NCBI RefSeq assembly: GCF_900143065.1
Contig: NZ_FRCX01000008.1
Coordinates: 62,001-126,000, forward strand
Reading direction: 5' to 3'
Length of the DNA: 64,000 nucleotides
Origin: Duganella sacchari
GTDB taxonomy: Bacteria > Pseudomonadota > Gammaproteobacteria > Burkholderiales > Burkholderiaceae_D
The position numbers were made by a program, and so were the translations under genes. This document shows, in pieces, positions 8,312 through 17,638 of the stretch. Every line of letters starts with the position of its first letter. Position 1 is the stretch's first letter. Below the pieces are notes generated by a model. That model saw only the letters and a list, made by a program, of their open reading frames with translations. It did no database searches and was not told the DNA's origin.

Positions 8312-8914
8312 ATGAAAGTAGTTGCATTCAAACGCGAATTGCAAGGTTCCGGAGCGAGCCGCCGCCTGCGCAATTCGGGCCAAACCCCTGGCATCATCTA
8401 CGGCGGTACCGAAGCACCGGTGACCATCGCCCTGGACCACAACGCCCTGTACCACGCGCTGAAAAAAGAAGCGTTCCACTCGTCGATCCTGGACCTGGAA
8501 ATTGACGGCAAAGCAGAAAAAGTTCTGCTGCGCGACTTCCAGATGCACGCATTCAAGCAACTGGTACTGCACGCTGACTTCCAGCGCGTTGATGCCAACA
8601 AAAAAGTGCACATGAAAGTGGCACTGCACTTCGTCAACGCTGACGTTTCGCCAGCTGTCAAGCTGCACGGCGCAACCATCAGCCACGTTGCCAACGAACT
8701 GGAAATCGAATGCCTGCCAGCTGACCTGCCAGAATTCGTGACCGTTGACCTGACCAACGTTGATGTTGGCCACTCGGTCCACGTTGCTGACCTGACCCTG
8801 CCAAAAGGCGTGACCGCTGTTACCCACGGCAACAACCTGACCATCGCTACCGCATCGGTACCAGCTGGCCACGTTGCTGCTGAAGCAGCTGCTGCTGAAG
8901 AAGCCAAGAAGTAA
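8312..8914 (+). CDS. rplY: 50S ribosomal protein L25/general stress protein Ctc
   Basis: 5S-rRNA-binding ribosomal protein of the long (TL5/Ctc) form, 200 aa. The N-terminal L25 domain (about 1-95) carries GSGASRRLRNSGQTPGIIYGG, which is typical of the RNA-binding face. The C-terminal beta domain (about 100-190) is followed by a short Ala/Glu-rich tail. The start is ATG 8312, with GGAG at 8302-8305; a TTG at 8300 would add four residues but would place the ribosome site inside the gene. Codons are highly optimised. The gene is bounded by the prs terminator and by its own terminator, so it is probably transcribed alone. Confidence 0.96.
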   Translation: MKVVAFKRELQGSGASRRLRNSGQTPGIIYGGTEAPVTIALDHNALYHALKKEAFHSSILDLEIDGKAEKVLLRDFQMHAFKQLVLHADFQRVDANKKVHMKVALHFVNADVSPAVKLHGATISHVANELEIECLPADLPEFVTVDLTNVDVGHSVHVADLTLPKGVTAVTHGNNLTIATASVPAGHVAAEAAAAEEAKK

Positions 8915-8934
8915 TCTGACTTTTTAGTCGCAAG

Positions 8935-8967
8935 AACCCGCCCGCGCTAGCGCCGGCGGGTTTTTTT
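8935..8967 (+). terminator. Rho-independent terminator of rplY
   Basis: Stem AACCCGCC/GGCGGG(TT) with a 12-nt loop and a run of seven T (8961-8967), 20 bp after the rplY stop. Confidence 0.85.
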
Positions 8968-8999
8968 ATGCGTAAGCGTTAACCCGCAACCTGGATGCC

Positions 9000-9026
9000 G
9001 GGGTCTGACCCGACGGGTCAGACCCC
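9000..9026. repeat. Palindromic element A with GGGGTCTGAC core
   Basis: Perfect 12-bp inverted repeat GGGGTCTGACCC/GGGTCAGACCCC around a 3-nt loop GAC. It lies between the rplY terminator and the pth start, and has no T-tract. Its GGGGTC(T/A)G ends resemble two larger palindromes at 23161-23232 and 61397-61490. A short mobile or REP-like unit is one explanation. Confidence 0.75.
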
Positions 9027-9087
9027 TCTCAGCCGCATTGCGGGGTAAAAGTTTGCGATAATCGTATTTATTTAACTGAACACTCCC

Positions 9088-9669
9088 ATGGCAATACGCC
9101 TCATCGTTGGCCTCGGCAATCCCGGCCCGGAATACGAACAAACCCGCCACAACGCCGGCTTCTGGCTGGTCGACAACCTCGCCAATGACAGCGGCGCCCG
9201 CCTGCAGCGCGAAACCAAGTACAACGCCATGTTCGCCAAGGCCTCGATCGCCGGCCAGGAAGTGTATCTGCTGGAACCGCTGACCTTCATGAACCGCTCC
9301 GGCCAGTCGGTCGGCGCGCTGTGCCGCTTCTTCAAGATCAGCGCCGATGAAGTGCTGGTCGTGCATGACGAGCTGGACCTCATGCCGGGCACCGCACGCC
9401 TGAAAAAGGGTGGCTCCTCGGGCGGCCACAATGGCCTGAAAGACATCACCGCCGCGCTGGGCACGCAGGACTACTGGCGCCTGCGCATCGGCATCGGCCA
9501 TCCGCGTACACTGAACCTGGCGCAGCAGGTGGCGGACTTTGTGCTGCACCGTCCGCGCCGCGAAGACCAGGAGCTGATCGAACGGGCCATCGAGAAATCA
9601 CTGCTGGTCCTGCCACAAATCGTCAAAGGCGAATTCCCCGCTGCTACCACCAAGTTGCACACCGACTGA
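9088..9669 (+). CDS. pth: Peptidyl-tRNA hydrolase
   Basis: Releases tRNA from prematurely dropped peptidyl-tRNA. The product has 193 aa. IVGLGNPGPEYEQTRHNAGFW holds the conserved Asn and the catalytic His (about 23), LEPLTFMNRSG holds the conserved Met/Asn (about 70), and VVHDELDLMPG has the catalytic Asp region (about 94-99). GGSSGGHNGLKD is the tRNA-binding segment. A GATAAT -10-like hexamer lies at 9057-9062, with no clear -35. The M20 amidohydrolase gene follows 15 bp later on the same strand, so read-through is likely. Confidence 0.97.
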   Translation: MAIRLIVGLGNPGPEYEQTRHNAGFWLVDNLANDSGARLQRETKYNAMFAKASIAGQEVYLLEPLTFMNRSGQSVGALCRFFKISADEVLVVHDELDLMPGTARLKKGGSSGGHNGLKDITAALGTQDYWRLRIGIGHPRTLNLAQQVADFVLHRPRREDQELIERAIEKSLLVLPQIVKGEFPAATTKLHTD

Positions 9670-9684
9670 AAGGACGCACCACCG

Positions 9685-10956
9685 ATGAAATTCTTACCGA
9701 TCGTGGCATTGCTGGCCGCCACTGCTGGCGCCGCCCAGGCGCAGGACGCTGGCACGCTCATCAACGGCATGTATCCGCAACTGGATGCGATCTACAAGGA
9801 CTTGCACGCACATCCCGAGATCGCTTTCCAGGAGCAGCGCACGGCCGCCAGGCTGGCGGCGGAAATGCGCAAGATCGGTTTTGAAGTCACAGAAAAAGTC
9901 GGCAAGACCGGCGTTGTCGCCATCTACAAGAACGGCCCCGGCCCGATGGTGCTGGTGCGGACCGAAATGGACGCGCTGCCGATGGAAGAAAAAACCGGGC
10001 TGCCGTACGCGAGCAAGGTTGCTGCGGCCCACAGCTGCGGCCACGATGTCCACATGACGGCATGGCTGGGCGCGGCGCGTGCGCTGGTGGCGCTGAAGGC
10101 GCAGTGGAAGGGCACGCTCATGTTCATCGGCCAGCCGGCGGAAGAAACCGTGTCGGGCGCCAAGGCCATGCTGGAAGATGGCCTGTTCAAGCGCTTCGGC
10201 AAGCCGGACTATGCCTTCGCGCTGCACTCGTGGCCGCTGGCCTATGGCACCATCGGCTACAACAGCGGCGCCGTGTCATCGAATTCCGATGCGATCGAGA
10301 TTACCTTCAAGGGCCGCGGCGGCCACGGCTCCGCGCCGGACAAGGCGCTCGACCCCATCGCCATTGCCGCGCGCTTTGTGGTCGATGTGCAGACCGTCAT
10401 CAGCCGCGAAAAAGATCCGAAGGAATTTGGCGTGGTCACCATCGGCGCCATCAATGGCGGCACGGTTGGCAACATCATTCCCGACACCGTCAAGGTGCGC
10501 GGCACCATCCGCACCTACAGCCCGGCGGTGCGCGAAAAAATCCTGGCGGGCGTGCGCCGCATCGCCAATGCTTCCGCCGCGATGGCCGATGCGCCGACGC
10601 CGGACGTCGACCTGATTCCGGGTGGCATCGCCATCGACAACAACGAGGCGCTGGTCACGCGCACTGAAGGCGTGCTGAAGCAAGCCTTTGGCGATGCCAA
10701 TGTCGCACGCATGCCCGCCATGACGGCCAGCGAAGACTTCTCGCAGTTCATCAACCAGGGTGTGCCAGGCATGTTCTTCTTCACCGGCGTCTACGACCCG
10801 CAGGCGGTGGCGGAAGCCGAAAAGGGCGGCAAGCCGATCGCCTTCAATCACTCGCCGTACTACGCGCCGGTGCCCGAGCCATCGATCAAGACCGCGGCCC
10901 AGGCCATGACGCTGGCGGTCATGAACGTGATGAACGGATCAGGCGCCAAACCATAA
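9685..10956 (+). CDS. Exported M20-family amidohydrolase (hippurate/N-acyl-amino-acid hydrolase type)
   Basis: Metal-dependent amidohydrolase of 423 aa. An N-terminal signal peptide (MKFLPIVALLAATAGAAQAQ) indicates export, unlike the many cytoplasmic members. The M20D pattern is clear: HPEIAFQE (about 35-42), the metal region AAHSCGHDVHMTAWLG (about 113-128), QPAEETVSGAKAML (about 152-165), GRGGHGSAPDKALDP for the dimerisation domain (about 212-226), and a late ASEDFSQF (about 350-357). The true substrate is unknown; N-acyl or N-aminoacyl amino acids are typical. AGGA precedes the ATG. Its 3' end overlaps the convergent DUF3999 gene by 38 bp. Confidence 0.9.
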   Translation: MKFLPIVALLAATAGAAQAQDAGTLINGMYPQLDAIYKDLHAHPEIAFQEQRTAARLAAEMRKIGFEVTEKVGKTGVVAIYKNGPGPMVLVRTEMDALPMEEKTGLPYASKVAAAHSCGHDVHMTAWLGAARALVALKAQWKGTLMFIGQPAEETVSGAKAMLEDGLFKRFGKPDYAFALHSWPLAYGTIGYNSGAVSSNSDAIEITFKGRGGHGSAPDKALDPIAIAARFVVDVQTVISREKDPKEFGVVTIGAINGGTVGNIIPDTVKVRGTIRTYSPAVREKILAGVRRIANASAAMADAPTPDVDLIPGGIAIDNNEALVTRTEGVLKQAFGDANVARMPAMTASEDFSQFINQGVPGMFFFTGVYDPQAVAEAEKGGKPIAFNHSPYYAPVPEPSIKTAAQAMTLAVMNVMNGSGAKP

Positions 10957-12316
10957 AGCCCAGCACGGCCACACCGAGCAGCAGCACGCCCCACAGCAAC
11001 AGCAGGCGGCGCTGCGCAGCGGAAGCCGCTTCCACGTCGGCGGCCTGATCGCGGGCCTCGCTGCCAGCCTGCTGGCGGGCCGGTCCCACGCTGGCGTATT
11101 CCAGCTTTTGCAGCTCGGCTTCCGAAAAGCCGGGCGCCACCTGCTCGATGCTGCTGGCTGCGGGTGTGGCGCGTTCACGGCCCACGGCCAGTTGATATGG
11201 TCCATTGCCGTTACCCAGCAACACCAGCGTACCCGGCTGCCAGCTCAGGTGCAGTTGCGGCTGCACGGTGGCCGGCCTGGCGGTGCGCAACACCCATTGC
11301 GGTGCATGGACCGGCGCCACGTCGAGATCGCCCGAGGCGCGTACCTGCTCGCCCTGCGTGATGCGGTAGAAGGTGGAATTGAGCACCGGATCAAAACGCC
11401 AGCCGGGCTGGCCCACATGGCGCGGCGGCATGTCCCGATAGATGCCAAGCTGGCCCGCCAGCACCACATTCGCTTCGCGGAACTGCAGCCCCGCCTTGTC
11501 CGGCGCGATGGCCACCGGCACGGTGTACACCAGGTCTTCAGGCTGCTTGCCAGCGGTTGGCGACAGCAGGATCTGCTCGCTGGCGGGTGGCGTGTCGGTG
11601 CGGACCGGCTGTTCGGCAGTGATGGTGGCGAACTGCAGTGGCGTGCCCGCACGCCAGCTCAGGCGCGCGTAGCGGAATGCACGCGGCGCAAAGTCCAGCC
11701 GGTCGTTGACCAGCGTTTGCGCCTCACGGTTGACCAGCCAGTTCAGCTCTGCCGCACCCACGGTTTCCCAGCGCTTCATGTCACCGCTGACTTCCAGCCA
11801 CACTTGCGCGCTGTAGTCGCTTTGATCCGGCGGCAGCGTGAAGCGTAGCGCGGTAATCAGCGGTTGCTCGTCCGCCGCCTTGCCGAGGTCCATCACCAGC
11901 GCGGACAGGCGCGCTGGATGGGCGGCATTGTCGCTGGCGTCCGGCTTCACCTTCACCGATAGCAAACGGCCGTCGGTGCTGGTGTTGACGTCCAGGTCGA
12001 GTTGCGATGCCGGCCCGCCTTTGCTCATGAGCGGGAACACGGCCAGCGGCAAGTCGCGATGGCTGAGACGCGTCTCCTGCGGCGGCGAGCGTAGCGCAAA
12101 GGCCAGCGGTTTGCCGCTGGCATCGAACACGCGCACGTCATCCAGCATGGCTGAGCGCGAGCGCAGATACACCTCTTTCGGCAAACGCACCTGCAGCACG
12201 CCCTGCCTGGTGGCGGCGGTCAGCGGCAGGACGTGGGTGTAGTCCTGCGGCGTATCGCCGGGCGCGGCGACGGCCAGTGTGGATACCGCGCAGGCGGCGA
12301 TCAGAAGATGTTTCAT
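10919..12316 (-). CDS. DUF3999 family membrane-anchored protein, 465 aa
   Basis: The protein has a signal peptide (MKHLLIAACAVSTLAVA), a long periplasmic beta-rich domain, and one C-terminal membrane helix (about 435-458) followed by a short basic tail RLIRSSRS. This is the DUF3999 architecture. Function is unknown. Its ATG overlaps the end of the DUF2339 gene by 4 bp, so the two are translationally coupled, and DUF2339 and DUF3999 proteins recur together in proteobacteria, which suggests one envelope complex. The 3' end overlaps the convergent amidohydrolase gene. Confidence 0.8.
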   Translation of the reverse strand: MKHLLIAACAVSTLAVAAPGDTPQDYTHVLPLTAATRQGVLQVRLPKEVYLRSRSAMLDDVRVFDASGKPLAFALRSPPQETRLSHRDLPLAVFPLMSKGGPASQLDLDVNTSTDGRLLSVKVKPDASDNAAHPARLSALVMDLGKAADEQPLITALRFTLPPDQSDYSAQVWLEVSGDMKRWETVGAAELNWLVNREAQTLVNDRLDFAPRAFRYARLSWRAGTPLQFATITAEQPVRTDTPPASEQILLSPTAGKQPEDLVYTVPVAIAPDKAGLQFREANVVLAGQLGIYRDMPPRHVGQPGWRFDPVLNSTFYRITQGEQVRASGDLDVAPVHAPQWVLRTARPATVQPQLHLSWQPGTLVLLGNGNGPYQLAVGRERATPAASSIEQVAPGFSEAELQKLEYASVGPARQQAGSEARDQAADVEAASAAQRRLLLLWGVLLLGVAVLGFMVWRLIRSSRS

Positions 12317-15300
12317 GCGTTCTCCGTTTGCTGCGCAGGGAAGGGCGCGAGATAACCGATGCCCACCATCAGCGCGCCAACGCCGAGGAAGGAAACAATG
12401 CGTTCAACGCCGCCGACGTTGGACAGGTCCACCAGGAACAGCTTGGCGACCACGAGTGCCAGCAGGGTGGCGCCGGCGATCCACACCGGGCGCAGCGTGC
12501 GGCGCGCGGCATGCCGCATCAGCAGCAGCGCCGTCACGCTCCATACCAGCGACAACATGGCCTGCACGAATTGCGAGGCGAACAGCGCGTCAAAATTGTA
12601 GGGCACGCCTAGATAGTGCGACACCGTGCGCAGCAGCGCCAGGTTGAACCAGAAGTAGCCGAACAACGCGATAAACAACGGCTGCGGCGCGATCCAGCGT
12701 GGCGGCCAGTTCGTCGGCAATGCTGCCGGATGCAGGCGATAGGCCGCCGCCAGCAGCAGGATGGCGAAGCAGGTGCTCAGGTCCAGCGGGTTGAGCAGCG
12801 GGACGTACGGCAACGGCAGCATTGCCCCGTCCTGCGTCAGGTTCCACACGAACACCAGCAGCACCGCCCAGCCGCGCGCGACCGGCAGCAGGCGGCGCTG
12901 GTACCAGTCTTCCAGCGGCGCGGCCGGCCAGCCGCCACGCAGGCTGCGCTGCATGAGCCAGGCGACGGCCGCCATCATCAGCCATGAGGGGATGAAGCGC
13001 GCCCAGCTTGCGCTGGTGGTCCAGTCGGCGTTGCCCGGCACATCACCGAGCCAGCGCGTGATCCAGTAGGCACCGACGGGCCAGATCATCAGCCATGGGC
13101 CGCCGATGCGCAGCGCATGCAAGGCACGCAGCAGGATGCCGCGCATATTCCAGCCTTCTCTCTGCCAGACGCGCAACAGCCAGTTGCCAGGCACCCATAA
13201 CACGGCGTAGCCGATCCACGCGACCAGGTCCGGCATGCTGCTACCGTCGGTGTACAGCGCGGCCAGCATGGCGATATTGGCGCTCAGCAGTGCGGCCCAG
13301 ACCGGCGTGACCATCCAGCGCAAGCCCGGCCAGTGCAGGCGGCGTGCCGCATGCACGCTGGCCACGGTGGTCGCCGCCAGCAGGATGGAATAAATACAGA
13401 ACGCCAGGAAGGGGCTGTCGAATGGCGTACTGTGCGTCAGCGCGACCAGCCAGGCGGTCAAATCGGATGCCGCGATGCAGAACCACCACAGGGCGGCGCA
13501 GGTCAGGGTGATGCGGTAGACGCTGTACAGGCTGGTGCCACGCGCAGGCGACTGTTTCTTCAATACCCAGCTGCTGAAGAATGCCGCCGCCACAATGATT
13601 AAAGAGCCTAGCAGCGGACGCTGGAGCAGATTCGCGGAGGCGGAGGAGGGTTGGGTAATGAACAGTTCCAGCAGCTTGAGACCGGCCACCGCCTGCACTA
13701 CCAGTGCGACGGCGCCGGCCAAGGGCCACAGCATGCGCCGGGCGATGATATACAGTGCCGCGACCGCAATCATCGCGCTGAACGCCAATGGCGTGCTCTG
13801 GGTTTGCGGCGACAGGCGCAGCAGGATTTCGGCCCACGCCCCGGCCACCAGCCACACGGTGGCGCCGATCAGGAATATGCTGGAGAGCAGACGGTAATGG
13901 CTGCCGTCCTGCTGCGCACGGAACCGGGTCGCCATCAGGAACGCGGTAATCGCCAGCAGCAGGAAGCCCAGCCAAAGATTGGAGTTCATGGCGTTTTCCG
14001 GCGTCATGCCGGTGGATGCGCCGATGAAGGACAGCCAGGCGCCAGCCTGCACCAGCAGGCCGAACATCCAGGCCAGCTTCTGCTTCTGGCGCAAGCCGAT
14101 CCAGACGATGCCCGCACCTTCCAGCGCCCACGCGGCCGACGTCCAGCGGCCATCGAGCGCGAATGGAATCGCCAGCGTGCCGAACACGACGCCGAGCGCG
14201 AGGAAGGCATCCGACAGCAGCGCGTACTGCGGTTTGCGCCGCAGGGCCGTGGCCAGGGAAATATAGAACAGGCCCAGCGCCAGTGCCGAATAGGCCGCAC
14301 CGAACGGCATGTCGCGCACCAGCGTGAACTGCAGGCCGAAACCGAGCATGGGCGTGCCGAAGATGAGCGTGCCGTCAACGTAGTTTTTCAGCTTGACTGC
14401 CTGCAGGCGCGCATAGGCCAGCGGGATCGAGACGTAGAACGCGAAGAACAGCAGCAGGAACAGCTGCACCGACAGATAGTTCTCCGGCACGTAGCGCAGC
14501 ACGCCCCATGCGGTGCTGATGGTGAAGGTAAAGGCAAATCCCAGCAGGTTCAGCGGACGCCACGAGCGCAGCAGCGCCAGTGCGAACACGCCGGCATTCA
14601 GCAGCGCATAGTAGGAGAACAGCCCGATATGGCTGCCGCCGCCTGTGGATGCCAGGATCGGTGCGGCAAAGCCGCCGGCAATGCCAAAGATGGCCAGCCA
14701 CATTGCGTCCTGCAGCACCGCCAGCAGGCAGGTGAAGACGGTCAGCACGAACAGCAGGCCGAAGGCCATCGAACCCGGAATCAGGTGGTAGAGGCGGAAA
14801 GCGCCAAACGTGACCAGCATGAGCACCGCCAGCGCGGCCCCTTGCACAGGCAGGCTGATGGCAGGGCGCGAGAGGCGGATGCGCCAGCCCCAGGCCAGCA
14901 GCGCGATATCGGCCAGGACGATGCCGGCCAGGCGGAATTCGATCGGCACGCTCACGCGCGCGGCCGTGTATTTGAGCAGGAAGCTGACGCCGATAAACAG
15001 GATCAGCAGGCCCAGCTTGGCCACCAGGTTGCCGCCAAACAGCCAGGCTTTGGCATTGAGCAGCCATTGCGGGGTGGGCGCGGGTGGGCGGGGCGGAGTG
15101 GTTGTCGTGGGTGCGGCGGCGGGCGCGGCCACGGTGCCAATCGCTTCGGCCGGCATGGCGAGATCCGGCGTGCGCGATTCGGCGGCGAGCGGAAGCGGGA
15201 CTGCGGGCGCCGCCGCCGGCGTTACTGGCACCACCAGCACTGTTTGCTGAGGCGGCGTGCGCCAGGCTTCGTCCGGGTAGGTGTAGTGTGGTGGGGGCGC

Positions 15301-15504
15301 GGCGGGGACCGGTGCGACTACGGGCGGTGCGATGGTTTCTTCACGCGCGGCGCCTGGCGCTGGCGTCGCGTCCAGCCGTGCGCGCAAGGTGCCCAGCTCA
15401 GCGCGCAGATCCCTGATCTGCTGGTGCGCCTGGCGTGCGGCATTGCGCGCCCGCCAGGCGATACCAAAGGTAAATACCGCAAAAACAAATAAAAGGAATT
15501 CCAT
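12313..15504 (-). CDS. DUF2339 family polytopic membrane protein, 1063 aa
   Basis: Very large integral membrane protein. The start at ATG 15504 gives MEFLLFVFAVFTFGIAWRARN, an N-terminal helix, with GGGAG a few bases upstream; the frame opens 18 codons earlier without a good site. A short coiled coil (about 25-45) and a Pro/Ala-rich linker (about 50-150) follow, then more than 20 hydrophobic helices to the C-terminus. This matches DUF2339. No catalytic motif is evident. It is probably the membrane core of a two-protein system with the DUF3999 protein, whose start overlaps this stop. Confidence 0.85.
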   Translation of the reverse strand: MEFLLFVFAVFTFGIAWRARNAARQAHQQIRDLRAELGTLRARLDATPAPGAAREETIAPPVVAPVPAAPPPHYTYPDEAWRTPPQQTVLVVPVTPAAAPAVPLPLAAESRTPDLAMPAEAIGTVAAPAAAPTTTTPPRPPAPTPQWLLNAKAWLFGGNLVAKLGLLILFIGVSFLLKYTAARVSVPIEFRLAGIVLADIALLAWGWRIRLSRPAISLPVQGAALAVLMLVTFGAFRLYHLIPGSMAFGLLFVLTVFTCLLAVLQDAMWLAIFGIAGGFAAPILASTGGGSHIGLFSYYALLNAGVFALALLRSWRPLNLLGFAFTFTISTAWGVLRYVPENYLSVQLFLLLFFAFYVSIPLAYARLQAVKLKNYVDGTLIFGTPMLGFGLQFTLVRDMPFGAAYSALALGLFYISLATALRRKPQYALLSDAFLALGVVFGTLAIPFALDGRWTSAAWALEGAGIVWIGLRQKQKLAWMFGLLVQAGAWLSFIGASTGMTPENAMNSNLWLGFLLLAITAFLMATRFRAQQDGSHYRLLSSIFLIGATVWLVAGAWAEILLRLSPQTQSTPLAFSAMIAVAALYIIARRMLWPLAGAVALVVQAVAGLKLLELFITQPSSASANLLQRPLLGSLIIVAAAFFSSWVLKKQSPARGTSLYSVYRITLTCAALWWFCIAASDLTAWLVALTHSTPFDSPFLAFCIYSILLAATTVASVHAARRLHWPGLRWMVTPVWAALLSANIAMLAALYTDGSSMPDLVAWIGYAVLWVPGNWLLRVWQREGWNMRGILLRALHALRIGGPWLMIWPVGAYWITRWLGDVPGNADWTTSASWARFIPSWLMMAAVAWLMQRSLRGGWPAAPLEDWYQRRLLPVARGWAVLLVFVWNLTQDGAMLPLPYVPLLNPLDLSTCFAILLLAAAYRLHPAALPTNWPPRWIAPQPLFIALFGYFWFNLALLRTVSHYLGVPYNFDALFASQFVQAMLSLVWSVTALLLMRHAARRTLRPVWIAGATLLALVVAKLFLVDLSNVGGVERIVSFLGVGALMVGIGYLAPFPAQQTENA

Positions 15505-15583
15505 CAAACGGCTCCCTTGAGAATGTGGCAAAGTATCACAAATGCAACATTGCCTCAACCGAAACGCGATAGACGCCCTTTAC

Positions 15584-17398
15584 CTACCTGGCCGCAGAGA
15601 TCCAGCGGTCGACGCGCTGTTCCAGTATCGGCAACGGTAGCGTGCCGTCGCCAATCACCACCTCGTGGAATTTCTGGTAGCTGAATTTGTCGCCCAGCGC
15701 CTGCTGCGCGCGTGCCCGCAGCTCCAGGATTTTCAGCGAGCCGATCTTGTAGCTCAGCGCCTGCGCCGGCATCACCATATAGCGTTCGATCTGGTTGCGC
15801 GCGCGCGGCTCGGTCCAGCCCAGCGTGTCCATCAGATAGCTGACTGCCTGCTCGCGCGTCCAGCCCTTGGCGTGGATGCCGGTGTCCACCACCAGCCGCG
15901 CGGCGCGCAGCATCTCCGCATTCAGGTGGCCGTAGTAGGCGACCGGATCTTCATACAGGCCCATCTCCTTGCCCAGCGTTTCGGAATACAGCGCCCAGCC
16001 TTCCGTGTAGGCCGCGCTGTTGGGATTCTCGGTGCTGAACTTGCGGAAGTCCGGCAGGTCCAGCTCCTTGAGCAGCGCCGCGTGCAGGTGGTGGCCCGGC
16101 ACGCCTTCGTGCAGGAACAGGCTGACCATGTCAACGCGGCTGTACTGCTTGGGATCGTTCACGACCGGCCAGAACACGCCCGGATGCGAGCCGTCCGCCG
16201 CCGATGGCGTGTAGTGGTCCGATGCCGTCGCGCGCGTCAGCTCCGGTTCCAGATGCAGCCCCAGCCTGGCTTTCGGGATCAGGCTGAAATAGGTAGGCAG
16301 CTTGGTCTGCACCTGCGCATAGATGGCGCGGTAGGCATCCAGCACCTGCTCGTCGGTGGTGAAGATGTTGAACTTGGTCTGTTCGCGCATCCACTGTGGC
16401 AGCTGTTTCTCCGGACCGTCATAGCCCAGCTTTGGTCCCAGCACAGTCAGCTGCTGCTGGATGCGGGCGACTTCTTTCAAGCCGAGTGCGTGCACCTCAT
16501 CTGCCGACAACGGCAGGTTGGTGCTGTCCTTGATGTGCGCCGCATACCAGGCTGCGCCGTTCGGCAACGCGCTCCAGCCACTGGTGCTGCGGCCCGCCGG
16601 CAGGTATTCATTTTCCAGGAAGCTGACCAGACGGTTCAACGCCGGTGCGACCTTGCTGTCCACCGTTTGCAGATAGGCAGCGGTGAGTTTCTTCTTGTCC
16701 GCGTCCGAGAACGCGGCCGGGAAGCGCGTAACCGGCGAATAGAACACGCTGGTCTCGGGCGACGCCGCGCGCAGGTTTTGCAGCTGCGGCAGCATGGCGG
16801 TGGTGATGGCTTTCGGATGCACCACACCTTTGCGCATGCCGTCGCGCATATTGGCGATGGCCTGGTCTATCCAGGCCGGCAGCTGGTTCAGGCGGCTCAA
16901 ATAAGCCTGGTACTGCTTGACGGTTTCCAGCGGCTGCGAACCGGTACCGCCGGCATAGTTGGCCAGCGTGCTGGGCACGTTGTCCATCTGGTTCAGCGGC
17001 AGCAGATGGTCGGGGAACGACTCCATCTGCATGGCGTTGTTCAGTTCGTAGCTCAGCAGGTCGTAGGTCAGTTGGTCTTGCGCGCCAAGCTGGTCACGGT
17101 GCACGCTCATCAACTGCTTTTGCATCGAACGGTACAGTGTGAACTGCGCGGCGCGCACCTTGGGTGAAATCGCCAGGCCGATCTGGTCATCGTAGCGGCT
17201 GTCGCCATTCGCGGTGGCGAACAGCAGCGGATCGAATTTGCAGCGCGCGGTGTGGAATGCCGCGGCCAGCTTTGCCAGCTGCTTCTGCGCCTGCGACGGT
17301 TTTGCCGCCGTCACCGCAGGCTTGGCCTGCACAGGCAAGGTATAAGCACCAGCCAGCATTAAGCTGGCCACCAGCACAGAAGTACGCAAACGAGACAT
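15584..17398 (-). CDS. DUF885 family exported protein (putative metallopeptidase)
   Basis: A 604-aa protein with a Sec signal (cleavage likely after PVQA, about residue 25). The hallmark is LFLHEGVPGHHLHAALL (about 428-436), a HExxxHH-like zinc site typical of DUF885, with a downstream TEGWALYSE motif carrying the third metal ligand. These proteins are predicted to be periplasmic or secreted peptidases related to M3/M32-like folds, but few have known substrates. It stands alone on the minus strand, 79 bp from the DUF2339 gene start. An in-frame ATG at 17398 opens the signal peptide. Confidence 0.87.
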   Translation of the reverse strand: MSRLRTSVLVASLMLAGAYTLPVQAKPAVTAAKPSQAQKQLAKLAAAFHTARCKFDPLLFATANGDSRYDDQIGLAISPKVRAAQFTLYRSMQKQLMSVHRDQLGAQDQLTYDLLSYELNNAMQMESFPDHLLPLNQMDNVPSTLANYAGGTGSQPLETVKQYQAYLSRLNQLPAWIDQAIANMRDGMRKGVVHPKAITTAMLPQLQNLRAASPETSVFYSPVTRFPAAFSDADKKKLTAAYLQTVDSKVAPALNRLVSFLENEYLPAGRSTSGWSALPNGAAWYAAHIKDSTNLPLSADEVHALGLKEVARIQQQLTVLGPKLGYDGPEKQLPQWMREQTKFNIFTTDEQVLDAYRAIYAQVQTKLPTYFSLIPKARLGLHLEPELTRATASDHYTPSAADGSHPGVFWPVVNDPKQYSRVDMVSLFLHEGVPGHHLHAALLKELDLPDFRKFSTENPNSAAYTEGWALYSETLGKEMGLYEDPVAYYGHLNAEMLRAARLVVDTGIHAKGWTREQAVSYLMDTLGWTEPRARNQIERYMVMPAQALSYKIGSLKILELRARAQQALGDKFSYQKFHEVVIGDGTLPLPILEQRVDRWISAAR

Positions 17399-17476
17399 AA
17401 AGATTTCCTGACCTTTAGAGAAGTTGTTCGGGCGCTAAAGCGAATGAGTCTAGCACCAAACAAGCCACCGGCTGCA

Positions 17477-17638
17477 TCAACAATCGTTATCTGTGGCCCG
17501 CAGATTGGCGCGCAGATTCTCGACCAGGCGCTTGCGGCTGCTGCGCGGATATTCGATGGGTGAAAACGGCATGGCAGCGGCAGCGTAAGCGTCGATCAGT
17601 TCATGCATCTGCGGCAGCTGCTGCGCTGGGTAGGCGAT
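17477..17638 (-). other. In-frame coding tail beyond the amber codon of the DUF6058-like gene
   Basis: Directly after the TAG at 17639-17641 the same frame stays open for 53 sense codons and ends in TGA at 17477-17479. The tail reads IAYPAQQLPQMHEL, then a segment with PFSPIEYPRSSRKRLVENL, before ending NDC. It has the codon bias of a real gene, and its PFSP..RSSRKRLV pattern looks like the normal end of this family (from memory). I read it as the original C-terminus, cut off by a single-base amber mutation. A sequencing error or translational read-through are the alternatives. Confidence 0.7.

Noticed and set aside
13651..15492. 613-codon plus-strand frame opposite the DUF2339 gene
   Set aside because: Gln/Arg/Gly-rich translation without recognisable domain; overlaps a convincing polytopic membrane protein gene.
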